Assembly: GCA_024760545.1 (NCBI GenBank)
Contig: CP060501.1
Span: forward strand, 3,488,036 to 3,552,035
Length of the DNA: 64,000 nt
Reading direction: 5' to 3'
Source: Nitrospira sp.
Lineage (GTDB): Bacteria; Nitrospirota; Nitrospiria; Nitrospirales; Nitrospiraceae
The translations under genes and the position numbers were made by a program. The notes beneath the pieces are model-generated. The model was not told the origin of the DNA, made no database searches, and saw nothing but the letters and a program-made list of their open reading frames with translations. Shown here in pieces: positions 17,785-26,631 of this stretch (position 1 is its first letter; each line of letters starts with the position of its first letter).

Positions 17785-19517
17785 CGCGATTCAAGCGGCT
17801 CATGCGCTATGTGAAACCGTACCGGGTGCGGTTTCTGGCGGCCTTCGCCTGCTCCGCGCTGGTGGCGGTATTGAGCGGAGCCTACGCGTGGCTGGCACGC
17901 CCTGTTCTCGACGACATTTTTATCGAGAAAAACGAGCAGATGTTGATGGTGCTGCCGTTGGCCCTTTTCGGAATCGCGACGCTCAAGGCCGTATTCAGTT
18001 ATGGTGTGGGATATTTAATGGCGTATGTCGGCAATCGCGTCGTGGCGGACATCCGACAGGAATTGTTTCAACAGCTCATGCGGATGTCGGTCGGGTTTCA
18101 CGACGCCAACACGTCGGGCCGCTTGGTTTCTCGGGTCGTGAACGATGTGGGGATGATGGCCAACGCCGCCTCGAGCGTCGTGAAGGATATTTTTCAGAAC
18201 GGCCTTACCTTTCTTGCCATGATCGGTGTCATTCTCTATCAGAATTGGAAGTTGGCCGGACTCTCTCTGATTGTGATTCCGCTCTCGGCGCTGACCATGG
18301 TGCGGGTCGGCCGGCGATTGAAGCGATTGGCGACCAGTGGACAGGAGCAACTGGGCGATATGTCCTCAACGCTGCAAGAAACGCTGTCTGGCATCCGAAT
18401 GGTGAAAGCATTCGGGCGGGAAGACGCGGAGGCTGAGCGATTTGCGGAACGAAACCGTAAAGTGCTCTCGACGACTCTCAAGAGCAATCAAGTCTGGTCG
18501 ATCGGCCACTCTCAGATGGAGGTCATCGGAGTGATCGGCGTCGCGACCATTATTTGGTACGGAGGCTATTTGGTCATCAACGGATCGATGACCCCCGGCG
18601 CCTTTTTCTCGTTCATGGCGGCAATGTTCATGGCCTACACCCCGATCAAAAAATTGTCGGGGTCCAATAATCTCATTCAACAGGCGCTGGCAGCCGCGGA
18701 ACGCGTCTTCGACGTGCTGGACCTTGACACTGAACAGTCCCATGATCACGGGACGTTACCCTTGACCAGGATCAAGGACTCCATCGAATTTCAGAATGTC
18801 TCATTGCGTTATGAGAACCACACGATCCAGGCGCTGGCGGATATCGATCTTTCGATTCGGGTCGGTGAAGTGGTGGCGCTGGTTGGAAGCAGCGGGAGCG
18901 GAAAAACGACATTGGTCAGTTTACTGCCTCGCTTCTATGAACCGACTGCGGGGCGCATTCTCCTGGACGGTGTTCCTCTGAGCTCCTATGAGTTGAAATC
19001 GCTGCGTGCCCATATCGGGATTGTGTCGCAAGAAACCATCTTGTTTGACGATACGATTCGAAACAATATCGCATTCGGACGGACGGACGCCAGCCAGGCC
19101 GAGGTTGAGCAGGCGGCCACGCTGGCCTATGCACATGACTTTATTCTCCGGTCGCCGGAAGGGTACGATACGATTATTGGAGAGCGGGGGGTCAAGCTAT
19201 CGGGCGGCGAGCGGCAGCGTCTTGCTATCGCCAGGGCTATTCTTCGGGATCCGCCTGTGATGATCCTGGATGAAGCAACCTCGGCCCTCGACACCGAGTC
19301 CGAACGGATCGTGCAGTTGGCCTTGGCCAATTTGATGAAGAATCGGACGACGCTCGTGATCGCCCATCGGCTCTCCACCATTCAAAACGCGGATCGTATT
19401 GTCGTCTTGGATCGAGGGACTATTGTTGAAATGGGTTCTCATGAGACACTGCTGCAACAGGGAGGCGTGTATCGCCGGCTGCATGCCATGCAATTTCAGG
19501 ATGTGACGAGTGTCTGA
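17772..19517 (+). CDS. msbA: Lipid A flippase MsbA (ABC exporter)
   Basis: MsbA flips core-lipid A across the inner membrane using ATP. The 581-residue half-transporter has six membrane helices in the first 320 residues and then a nucleotide-binding domain with Walker A GSSGSGKTT near residue 373, signature LSGGERQRLAIARA near 475 and Walker B VMILDEATSALD, followed by the switch histidine in VIAHRLSTI. The membrane part includes the usual NRVVADIRQELF coupling region. Location between lpxB and waaA supports MsbA rather than a drug exporter. It overlaps the next gene by eight bases. Confidence 0.95.
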   Translation: MSGLARFKRLMRYVKPYRVRFLAAFACSALVAVLSGAYAWLARPVLDDIFIEKNEQMLMVLPLALFGIATLKAVFSYGVGYLMAYVGNRVVADIRQELFQQLMRMSVGFHDANTSGRLVSRVVNDVGMMANAASSVVKDIFQNGLTFLAMIGVILYQNWKLAGLSLIVIPLSALTMVRVGRRLKRLATSGQEQLGDMSSTLQETLSGIRMVKAFGREDAEAERFAERNRKVLSTTLKSNQVWSIGHSQMEVIGVIGVATIIWYGGYLVINGSMTPGAFFSFMAAMFMAYTPIKKLSGSNNLIQQALAAAERVFDVLDLDTEQSHDHGTLPLTRIKDSIEFQNVSLRYENHTIQALADIDLSIRVGEVVALVGSSGSGKTTLVSLLPRFYEPTAGRILLDGVPLSSYELKSLRAHIGIVSQETILFDDTIRNNIAFGRTDASQAEVEQAATLAYAHDFILRSPEGYDTIIGERGVKLSGGERQRLAIARAILRDPPVMILDEATSALDTESERIVQLALANLMKNRTTLVIAHRLSTIQNADRIVVLDRGTIVEMGSHETLLQQGGVYRRLHAMQFQDVTSV

Positions 19518-20243
19518 GCTTATCAAATCTTGCGAACGCTGGTTGAAGTGTTCGCTTCTACCTCCGGTTGGAGCCGCGGCTATCCGTGGTGTAGCGCGTT
19601 CGATGCGCTTTGAGACCCGCGGTCACGAAGCGGTCGATGCGTTGTATCAGGACGGGCGGCACATCATTCTGGCTTTCTGGCATGCCCAGCAGTTGATGAT
19701 CCCGATCGGCTATCGAGGGACAGGTTCTCATGTCTTGATCAGCCGGCATGGCGACGGAGAAATCATCGCGCGGATCATCGCCCGATTCGGCCATGAGGCG
19801 GTTCGGGGATCGAGTACGCGTGGAGGGGTTGGCGCGCTCAAAGCTCTGATCAAGCTGGGACGGTCCGGCCGAGATGTGGTGGTGACGCCCGATGGCCCCA
19901 AGGGGCCGCGTCATGTCGCAAAGCTCGGCGTGATTCATTTGGCCAAGGCGACGGGTCTTCCGATCGTGCCGCTGGCCTTTGCCTGTTCAAAAAAAAACTC
20001 TTTGCGAGCTGGGATCGTTACATGGTCCCATATCCGTTCTCCAGAGGCCTGTTTCTCTACGGAAGTCCGCTCTGGGTCTCGCGCGAAGCCGATGAGGCCT
20101 CACTTGAAGCGACTCGCCTGGAGCTCGAGACGGTCCTCAATCGCTTGACGGATCAGGCCGAGCAAGCTGTCATTCGTCGCTCGCCGGCTATCCGATGCGA
20201 CGCTGAAACCGGTAACCCGAATACTCCCAAGGCTGATGCATAG
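19510..20243 (+). CDS. DUF374 lysophospholipid acyltransferase-like, frameshifted at A9
   Basis: The first frame (from GTG 19510) shows the DUF374 acyltransferase features FWHAQQLM, SRHGDGEII, VVTPDGPKGPR and ATGLPIVPLAFACS. After nine consecutive A (19989-19997) the family sequence continues only in the -1 frame (LFASWDRYMVPYPFSRG, then YGSPLWVSREADEA) to the stop at 20243. Without a shift the first frame runs to 20148 and yields an unrelated tail. The site reads A AAA AAC in frame, a -1 slippery heptamer, and a nine-A run can also cause transcript slippage or be a one-base assembly error. The full product would be about 244 residues. Lying between msbA and waaA, it may add a secondary acyl chain to lipid A (inference). 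Confidence 0.8.
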
Positions 20244-20267
20244 CGATCGGCGGTGAACGAGTTTTTC

Positions 20268-21602
20268 ATGTGGCGATTCCTCTATAATTGTCTTCTCCTC
20301 CTCGCTGCACCCGTGATCATCGGTGTGCTTGTGGCGAAACCACGCTGCCGGCCTGGATTTCTCCAACGCATGGGTTGGCAGCACCCTTCTGACGGTTCCG
20401 GAGCGTCTCAGCCGCTGATTTGGGTGCATGCCGTGTCGCTCGGCGAAGTGGTGGCGGCCGCGCCGCTTGTGAAGGCCCTGCACGAACGCCATCCTGAGTT
20501 TCGTTATATCGTGACGACGGTGACCGAGACCGGACGTGAGGCAGTCGAGCAACGATTGGCGGGGATCGCCGAGCATCGGTATGCGCCGCTCGATTTTCCC
20601 TGGGCGGTGGCCGGCATGGTGCGCCGCATGCAACCAGTGCTTTACGTATTCGTCGAGACCGAAATATGGCCGAATTTACTGTGGACGTTACGTGATCAGG
20701 CTGTGCCGTCTGTTTTGGTGAATGGGCGTCTGTCGTCCCGCTCATTCGGCCGTCAGGACCTGCCTGTGATTCGCTCCTTCTATCGATCTGTGCTTCGGAC
20801 GCTGACGCTCTGCTTGATGCAATCCGATCGGGATGCCGACCGCATTGTTGCGTTGGGAGCCGATCCGATGCGTGTTCACGTCACCGGCAATATCAAGTTC
20901 GATCAGCCTCTGCCGGATGTTCGCTCAGACGAGGTCTTCCGCCGGAGCTTCGGAATCGATGAGCACGAACAATTGATTCTGGCCGGCAGCACGCACCCGG
21001 GAGAAGAGGAACTGTTGGTCTCGGCCTATGGACACATCGCAAACATCCATCCCTCAACCGTCTTGATGTTGGCGCCCCGCCACATCGAGCGAGCGGACCG
21101 AGTCGAAGCGATGCTTCGAGACGCCGGATTCGCGGTTCAGCGCAAGAGTCAGATCCGAGAGAAACAATCCGGCCCGCGTGTGGTCATTTTGGATACGCGG
21201 GGAGAGCTGTCTCGCGCCTATCGAGAAGCCGTCGTGGCGTTCGTCGGCGGGACTCTGGTTCCCGTGGGTGGACACAACTTGCTAGAGCCGGCTGTGTGGG
21301 GCACCCCGGTGATGTTTGGACCACATACGGATCATTGTGCCGAAGTCGCCACGCTCTTGCATGAGGCTGGCGGAGGGCGCCGAATTATGGGAAAGGAGGA
21401 TCTGGTCACCTCCCTTGAGGAATGGCTGGGACAGCCTGACGCTCGGCATCGGGCGGGGCAGGCAGCGAAGCGAGCCGTGTTGGACAACCAAGGTGCGCTG
21501 ATGCGGAGTCTGGAGTTTATTGAAACCTGTCTCCGTGCGGCGCCATCGTACTCCAACCGGTGTGTGACAACAGGGTCTGGACCTCTTATGGCCAAACGCT
21601 GA
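20268..21602 (+). CDS. waaA: Kdo transferase WaaA (KdtA)
   Basis: WaaA moves one or more Kdo residues from CMP-Kdo to lipid IVA. The protein, 444 residues from the ATG at 20268, starts with a membrane anchor MWRFLYNCLLLLAAPVII and has the family motifs WVHAVSLGEVVAAAPLV, FVETEIWPNLL and, in the C-terminal GT-B domain, AGSTHPGEEELL and FVGGTLVPVGGHNLLEPA. A GTG at 20253 in frame would add five residues; neither start has a strong ribosome site, and I prefer the ATG because family members begin MWRxLYN. Whether it adds one, two or more Kdo cannot be told from sequence. Confidence 0.95.
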   Translation: MWRFLYNCLLLLAAPVIIGVLVAKPRCRPGFLQRMGWQHPSDGSGASQPLIWVHAVSLGEVVAAAPLVKALHERHPEFRYIVTTVTETGREAVEQRLAGIAEHRYAPLDFPWAVAGMVRRMQPVLYVFVETEIWPNLLWTLRDQAVPSVLVNGRLSSRSFGRQDLPVIRSFYRSVLRTLTLCLMQSDRDADRIVALGADPMRVHVTGNIKFDQPLPDVRSDEVFRRSFGIDEHEQLILAGSTHPGEEELLVSAYGHIANIHPSTVLMLAPRHIERADRVEAMLRDAGFAVQRKSQIREKQSGPRVVILDTRGELSRAYREAVVAFVGGTLVPVGGHNLLEPAVWGTPVMFGPHTDHCAEVATLLHEAGGGRRIMGKEDLVTSLEEWLGQPDARHRAGQAAKRAVLDNQGALMRSLEFIETCLRAAPSYSNRCVTTGSGPLMAKR

Positions 21603-21603
21603 T

Positions 21604-22695
21604 ATGGCATTCTTGCATCCTGGACAGCCGGCTCGGAAAGGGCTTCACTGGGTTGCTTGGTTGTACGGCCTCGCCATTCGATTTCGGCTGTGGTGTTATC
21701 GGCGAGGCTGGATCGCGACCACACGGTTACCCTGTCGTGTGGTGAGCGTAGGAAACCTGACGGTCGGGGGAACGGGGAAAACTCCCCTTGTCATTCTTCT
21801 TGTACAGCGGTTGCTGGCCCATGGGCAGCGGGTCGCCATCCTGAGCCGCGGGTACAAACGGACGAGCACCGCGCCATATCTTCTGGTGTCCGATGGATCC
21901 CGAATTGTAGCCGGCCCATCGGAGTCGGGGGATGAGCCGTTTCTCATGGCGCAGCGTTGCCCGCAGGCCGTCGTCGCAGTGGGGGCGGATCGCGTTGCGC
22001 TCGGTCGGTGGGTGTTGGAGCAGCATCCCGTCGATTGCATCGTCCTTGACGATGGCTTTCAACATCGGGCGCTCCATCGCGATGTGGATCTGGTGTTGCT
22101 GGATGCCACCGATGTTGGAGGGCTTGATGCGCTGCTCCCGGCAGGACGGCTACGAGAACCACTGAACGAATTGGATCGGGCGAGCGCAGTGGTGATCACG
22201 CGAGCCGATTCTTCGGCGGATGTGGAAGCGATCCGCAGCCGATTGCGAACGGTTGCATGTCGCCCCGAAGATGTCATGGAAGTTGTGTTTCGACCGGAGT
22301 CCTTCGTGCCGATGATTTCGGGAGAAGAGCACGTGATTGATTGGGGCCACGGGAAAAAAGCCTGGTTGGTGAGCGGGATCGGGAACAGCCAATCGTTTCG
22401 CCGATCAGCCGAATCCATCGGAATTGAGATTCTGGGTGAAACGGCATTTGAAGATCATCACGGCTACAGCCCATCTGATATCGAGCGCATCCGCGCCACC
22501 GTGCAAGCCAGCGGGAGCGATATCGTCCTGACGACCGAAAAAGACGGCGGAAAACTCTCTGCCTTACTCACAACCGACGACCCCTGGTGGATGCTTCGTC
22601 TTGGGACGGAGATCGTACGTGGGGAAGAGCGACTCTTCCAGTTGATCGATGGGCCATCATCGGATGGGGGCCCACCGTTGGGAACGTATGCGTAA
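21604..22695 (+). CDS. lpxK: Tetraacyldisaccharide 4'-kinase LpxK
   Basis: LpxK phosphorylates the 4' position of the lipid A disaccharide at the inner membrane. The 363-residue protein has an N-terminal amphipathic or membrane-associated helix, then SVGNLTVGGTGKTPLVI, an ATP loop characteristic of LpxK, then ILSRGYKR, VGADRVALG and the DDGFQHRALHRDVDLVLLDA block with the catalytic aspartates. It ends with a typical TTEKDGGKL segment. The start is one base after the waaA stop, and the stop overlaps the next gene by eight bases. Confidence 0.96.
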   Translation: MAFLHPGQPARKGLHWVAWLYGLAIRFRLWCYRRGWIATTRLPCRVVSVGNLTVGGTGKTPLVILLVQRLLAHGQRVAILSRGYKRTSTAPYLLVSDGSRIVAGPSESGDEPFLMAQRCPQAVVAVGADRVALGRWVLEQHPVDCIVLDDGFQHRALHRDVDLVLLDATDVGGLDALLPAGRLREPLNELDRASAVVITRADSSADVEAIRSRLRTVACRPEDVMEVVFRPESFVPMISGEEHVIDWGHGKKAWLVSGIGNSQSFRRSAESIGIEILGETAFEDHHGYSPSDIERIRATVQASGSDIVLTTEKDGGKLSALLTTDDPWWMLRLGTEIVRGEERLFQLIDGPSSDGGPPLGTYA

Positions 22696-24379
22696 AGAAC
22701 TGCCTCGAAAAGTCTTGGTGCGCGCTCCGAATTGGATCGGTGATGCCGTGATGTGTGAGCCGGCCCTCCGCGGGCTTCGAGCGCTGTTTCCTCAAGCGAA
22801 CCTGGCGATGCTTGCCAAGCCCGCCATTGCAGAGCTCTTCATGGCCTATCCTGGGCTCAATCAGGTGATTGTGTATGACGACAGGGGGGCCCATGCAGGG
22901 ATTGGAGGAAAGTGGACTCTCGCCGGTTCGTTGCGACGGTATCACTTCGATTTAGCGGTGCTGTTTCAGAACGCGTTTGAGGCGGCCTTCATTGCGTGGC
23001 TTGCCGGCATCCCGAGGCGATATGGTTATGCAACCGACGGAAGGGTCCTCTTTTTGACCGAACCGGTTGCCGTTCCTGATCGTCGTGCGCCGGCGCATCA
23101 AGTCGAATACTACTTGAACTTGCTGAGGCCACTGGGAATGACTGCTAAGGCCTCACCGCCGAAACTGCCCGTTTCGGCTGAGGAAGACCGTATGACCGGT
23201 ATGAGGCTCGCCTCGGAGGGGATCGACTCGTCGGATCTCCTCATCGGTATCAATCCAGGATCGACCTACGGCAGCGCCAAGCGTTGGTTGCCTGAACGAT
23301 TTGCCGAGGTCGCCCGACGGCTTGCGGAGCAATTGCGAGAAGCCGAAGGTGCGCAGGTCGCCGTCGTCATTCTCGGGGCGAAAGGAGAGGAATCGCTGGG
23401 AAGGGACATCGCGGCGCGGATCGATGGGCGATCAGTCGTCTTGTCCGGCTCGACGACCATTCGCGAACTCATGGCGGTGGTGAATCGCTGCCGTCTGATG
23501 ATTACCAACGACACGGGACCGATGCATATTGCCTCCGCATGCGGTGTGCCGGTTGTGGCGGTGTTTGGCCCGACGGATTGGCGCACCACTGCTCCCTACG
23601 GGCAAGAACGGTCGGTCATACGAGAAGCGGTAGACTGTGCACCCTGTTTGCTCAGGGAGTGCCCGATCGATCACCGATGCATGACACGCGTTTCCGTCGA
23701 CCGGGTCTATGAAACAGCACTGATGCAACTTCAAGGAACAGGGGTGACAGGTCGGAATGGACCGAGAACAGGCCACGCGCCCCTGGACGGCGTCACCATT
23801 TTTCTCGATCGCGATGGAACACTTAACCTGGACCCCGGCTATATCAAGTCGCCCGATCAGTTGGAGTTGTTTGTAGGGGTGCCTGAGGCCCTCGCGAGTG
23901 TGAAGCAGGCCGGTGCCAAACTAATTATTGTGACCAATCAATCGGGAATTGCACGGGGACTCTTCTCACATAACGAGCTTGAAGCTGTTCACATGAAGCT
24001 CGTACAACTCCTTGAGGCGGCAGGGGTATCGCTCGACGCCATTTATTATTGTCCTCACCATCCTGACGATGGTTGTGGTTGTCGAAAGCCAAACCGCGGG
24101 ATGATCGATCAGGCGGTGCGGGAGCATGGAGTGGATCTCGAGCGATCGTACGTGATCGGCGATCAAGCCCGTGATATCGAACTGGCGAAGCGGGTTGGAG
24201 TCAGGAGCATCTTGGTGACGACCGGAGCGGTTTCCCCAGAGGAAGTAGATGGCCTGAAGCCCTCGGGGCTCTCCCCGGATTGGGTAGCCCCTTCGCTGGC
24301 TGAGGCTGTCGCCTGGCTGATGACTGATGCGAGTACATTATCCGTGCGGACCGGCGGGCGTGGGGTCGCGCATCCGTGA
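22688..24379 (+). CDS. waaF: Fused heptosyltransferase II and heptose-bisphosphate phosphatase
   Basis: Two enzymes are joined in one 563-residue chain. Residues about 1-350 are a GT9 heptosyltransferase (VLVRAPNWIGDAVM at the start, INPGSTYGSAKRW, and TNDTGPMHIASA) that adds a heptose to the LPS inner core. Residues about 368-550 are a HAD phosphatase of the GmhB type: FLDRDGTLN near 373, IIVTNQSGIARG, and the zinc-binding YCPHHPDDGCGCRKP. GmhB removes the 7-phosphate of heptose-1,7-bisphosphate on the way to ADP-heptose. The chosen ATG overlaps lpxK by eight bases with GGGA ahead; an upstream in-frame start at 22649 is unlikely. The fusion links donor synthesis to transfer. Confidence 0.92.
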   Translation: MRKELPRKVLVRAPNWIGDAVMCEPALRGLRALFPQANLAMLAKPAIAELFMAYPGLNQVIVYDDRGAHAGIGGKWTLAGSLRRYHFDLAVLFQNAFEAAFIAWLAGIPRRYGYATDGRVLFLTEPVAVPDRRAPAHQVEYYLNLLRPLGMTAKASPPKLPVSAEEDRMTGMRLASEGIDSSDLLIGINPGSTYGSAKRWLPERFAEVARRLAEQLREAEGAQVAVVILGAKGEESLGRDIAARIDGRSVVLSGSTTIRELMAVVNRCRLMITNDTGPMHIASACGVPVVAVFGPTDWRTTAPYGQERSVIREAVDCAPCLLRECPIDHRCMTRVSVDRVYETALMQLQGTGVTGRNGPRTGHAPLDGVTIFLDRDGTLNLDPGYIKSPDQLELFVGVPEALASVKQAGAKLIIVTNQSGIARGLFSHNELEAVHMKLVQLLEAAGVSLDAIYYCPHHPDDGCGCRKPNRGMIDQAVREHGVDLERSYVIGDQARDIELAKRVGVRSILVTTGAVSPEEVDGLKPSGLSPDWVAPSLAEAVAWLMTDASTLSVRTGGRGVAHP

Positions 24380-24473
24380 TGCTTGTCCACGATGTTGTGC
24401 CACACAATGTGAGCGTCAGTTGCGCTGAAAGAATCGCACCGGAGAGTTGGTCGTTGCACAGAGTGAGGGGAGC

Positions 24474-25475
24474 ATGCCAATGAGCGAGCCGATCAGCCAT
24501 TCTTCTATCCCATGCAACCTCTGCGGTGGTCGAGAAGTCTCGATCCTTTCGAACAGAAGTCGAAGCGGGAAACCCTTGCAGACCGTCATCTGCCGAGTGT
24601 GTGGCCTTGTGTGGTCGGATCCGCGTCCCCACGATGCCAGGCAGTTCTACGAGGATGAGTATCGTCTCTCCTATAAGCGCACCTATAGCCCGAGGCCGAA
24701 GCATGTCTTGCGGGCGGGCAATGTGGCGTTGTCGCGATTCGAAAAGATCGAGCGGTTGCTGCCGAGCCGGAAAGCTGTTCTCGACGTCGGCACCGGTGGA
24801 GGGGAGTTCGCGTATCTCCTACAATCCCTGGGGCATCGTGTGAGTGGGATTGAACCGAACAAAGGATACGCCGACTATTCGATACGGGAATATGGGCTCG
24901 CGGTTCAGGTCGGTTTCGTGCAAGACGCCGCGTTTTCGCCTGAATCGTTCGATGTGGTGACCATTTGGCACGTGCTCGAACATACGGAAGATCCCGGATC
25001 CGTCCTCGCATTGCTGAGATCCTGGCTGAAAGCCGACGGAATACTCGTTGTGGAAGTTCCCAGCGTGGAGGCCACCTGCCAGGCCCCTCAGAGCACGTTC
25101 CATGAAGCCCATCTCTATAACTTCAACGTGGTGTCATTGCGCCGGTTGGCCAAAAAACATGGATTGCATGAAGTGTCGCATCTGATCTCGCGCGATGGCG
25201 GCAACATCACGATGTTCCTCACTCGCGCTGAACCTCCTCTCGAAGATCGGTATGAAGCCGCCATTCCTGGCAACCATGAGTGGGTTTCCAGAATCGTGCG
25301 AGGACACAGCAACTTCCGCCGCCATTTGACGCCGCTTCCCTACCTGCGGGCTTGGCATCGTCTCTGCCGATCACTGGAAGAGAACCGCGAAACTGCCGGT
25401 GCCACAAGTGGTAAGGAGCTGCTCGACAAGCTATATTCTCCTCAGTTGCAGGTCCATTCTGTGGGGCAGGGATGA
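24474..25475 (+). CDS. Class I SAM methyltransferase with N-terminal zinc ribbon
   Basis: The 333-residue protein starts at an ATG behind GAGGGGAG; the frame is open a few codons further up. Near the N-terminus CNLCGG and CRVCG form a four-cysteine zinc site. The SAM-binding motif VLDVGTGGGEFAYLL is near residue 100, followed by VVTIWHVLEHTEDP, a motif shared with UbiE/COQ5-like and sugar methyltransferases. The zinc ribbon plus methyltransferase plan is common in nucleotide-sugar and glycan methylases. It lies between LPS core heptosyltransferase genes, so it probably methylates a core sugar; the exact substrate is unknown. Confidence 0.85.
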   Translation: MPMSEPISHSSIPCNLCGGREVSILSNRSRSGKPLQTVICRVCGLVWSDPRPHDARQFYEDEYRLSYKRTYSPRPKHVLRAGNVALSRFEKIERLLPSRKAVLDVGTGGGEFAYLLQSLGHRVSGIEPNKGYADYSIREYGLAVQVGFVQDAAFSPESFDVVTIWHVLEHTEDPGSVLALLRSWLKADGILVVEVPSVEATCQAPQSTFHEAHLYNFNVVSLRRLAKKHGLHEVSHLISRDGGNITMFLTRAEPPLEDRYEAAIPGNHEWVSRIVRGHSNFRRHLTPLPYLRAWHRLCRSLEENRETAGATSGKELLDKLYSPQLQVHSVGQG

Positions 25476-25563
25476 GTAGACCCGGATTGGGCAAGGATCA
25501 TCACACGCATTCTTCTTCCGTCTGCTGGTTCCGACACGGTTAAGTCCGCCGGAAGGTTGTCCA

Positions 25564-26631
25564 GTGCCATCTCTAAGCACGCTCGATGCTCGTGTCTCCT
25601 CGGCATTAACCAATGCTCGTATTCTTCTGATCAAGCCGAGTTCTCTCGGGGATATCGTCCACACGTTTCCGGTCGTGTCGGCGATCAAGTCGCAATGGCC
25701 CGGATCGCATATCACGTGGCTGGTCAAACGTCAGTGGGCTGAGCTTGTCGAACGGGCAGAAGGCGTCGACCGTGTGTGGCCGGTGGAGATGACGGTGAGA
25801 AGTTGGCTCAGGGAGGGCCGGGCGCTGCGAGCGGAACGGTTTGACATCGCCATGGATTTGCAAGGGTTGCTCCGCAGTGCCATCCTCGCTCGCCTGAGCG
25901 CGGCACCCATACGCATCGGGTTTGCCAATGGAAGGGAAGGAAGCCCGTGGTTCTATACTCAGCGTATACCGGTTCTTAATCCCGATATCCATGCCGTTGA
26001 CCGATACCTTTCGGTTGTTGCGGCGTTGGGGGTGTCACTGCCTGAGAAACCTCGATTTGGGTTCAGGTTGCCGGAGGAGGATGTGGCGACCGTTCGAGAA
26101 CTCTGCCGACGCAGAGGACTCGCAGTGGACAGCCCATGGGTCGCGATGAACGTGGGGGCACGGTGGCCGACAAAGCGGTGGCCGCTGACGTCTTTCGCGG
26201 CCGTTGTGGATCAGCTGCACGAGGCGCAGCTTGATCCTGTCGTCATGATAGGAAGTTCGGATGAGCGGGAATATACGGATCGGTTGAGGACTCTGACAAA
26301 GAAGCCGTTCATCGATCTGAGCGGTGAGATCCCGTTGAGGTGTCTTCCGGCGCTGCTCTCAAAAGCGACCGCCATCATCACCAACGATTCCGGCCCGATG
26401 CACATTGCCGCAGCGGTTGGCATTCCGGTGGTGGCGATGTTTGGACCGACCAGTGCGATTCGGACGGGCCCGTATGGCGCCGGCCACCAAGTACTCGTCG
26501 GTTCGGTCCCCTGCAGCCCTTGTTTCAGCCGGGTCTGCCGACACGACCCTGAAATGGAATGTCTTCATGTCATCAAGCCAACCCAAGTGGTCGATATTGT
26601 GCGGCCGCTCCTAGCTGCTCGCGTAACATGA
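25564..26631 (+). CDS. waaC: Heptosyltransferase I-like (GT9)
   Basis: A 355-residue GT9 protein starting at a GTG preceded by GGAAGG. Motifs: ILLIKPSSLGDIVHTFPVV near the start, which is typical of WaaC (heptosyltransferase I, first heptose on Kdo), then RPTKRWPL-type GARWPTKRWPLTSF and the donor-binding TNDSGPMHIAAA. ADP-heptose is the expected donor. The assignment to WaaC over WaaF or WaaQ rests on the N-terminal SSLGDIVH motif and the operon. The stop overlaps the next gene by four bases (ATGA). Confidence 0.88.
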   Translation: MPSLSTLDARVSSALTNARILLIKPSSLGDIVHTFPVVSAIKSQWPGSHITWLVKRQWAELVERAEGVDRVWPVEMTVRSWLREGRALRAERFDIAMDLQGLLRSAILARLSAAPIRIGFANGREGSPWFYTQRIPVLNPDIHAVDRYLSVVAALGVSLPEKPRFGFRLPEEDVATVRELCRRRGLAVDSPWVAMNVGARWPTKRWPLTSFAAVVDQLHEAQLDPVVMIGSSDEREYTDRLRTLTKKPFIDLSGEIPLRCLPALLSKATAIITNDSGPMHIAAAVGIPVVAMFGPTSAIRTGPYGAGHQVLVGSVPCSPCFSRVCRHDPEMECLHVIKPTQVVDIVRPLLAARVT

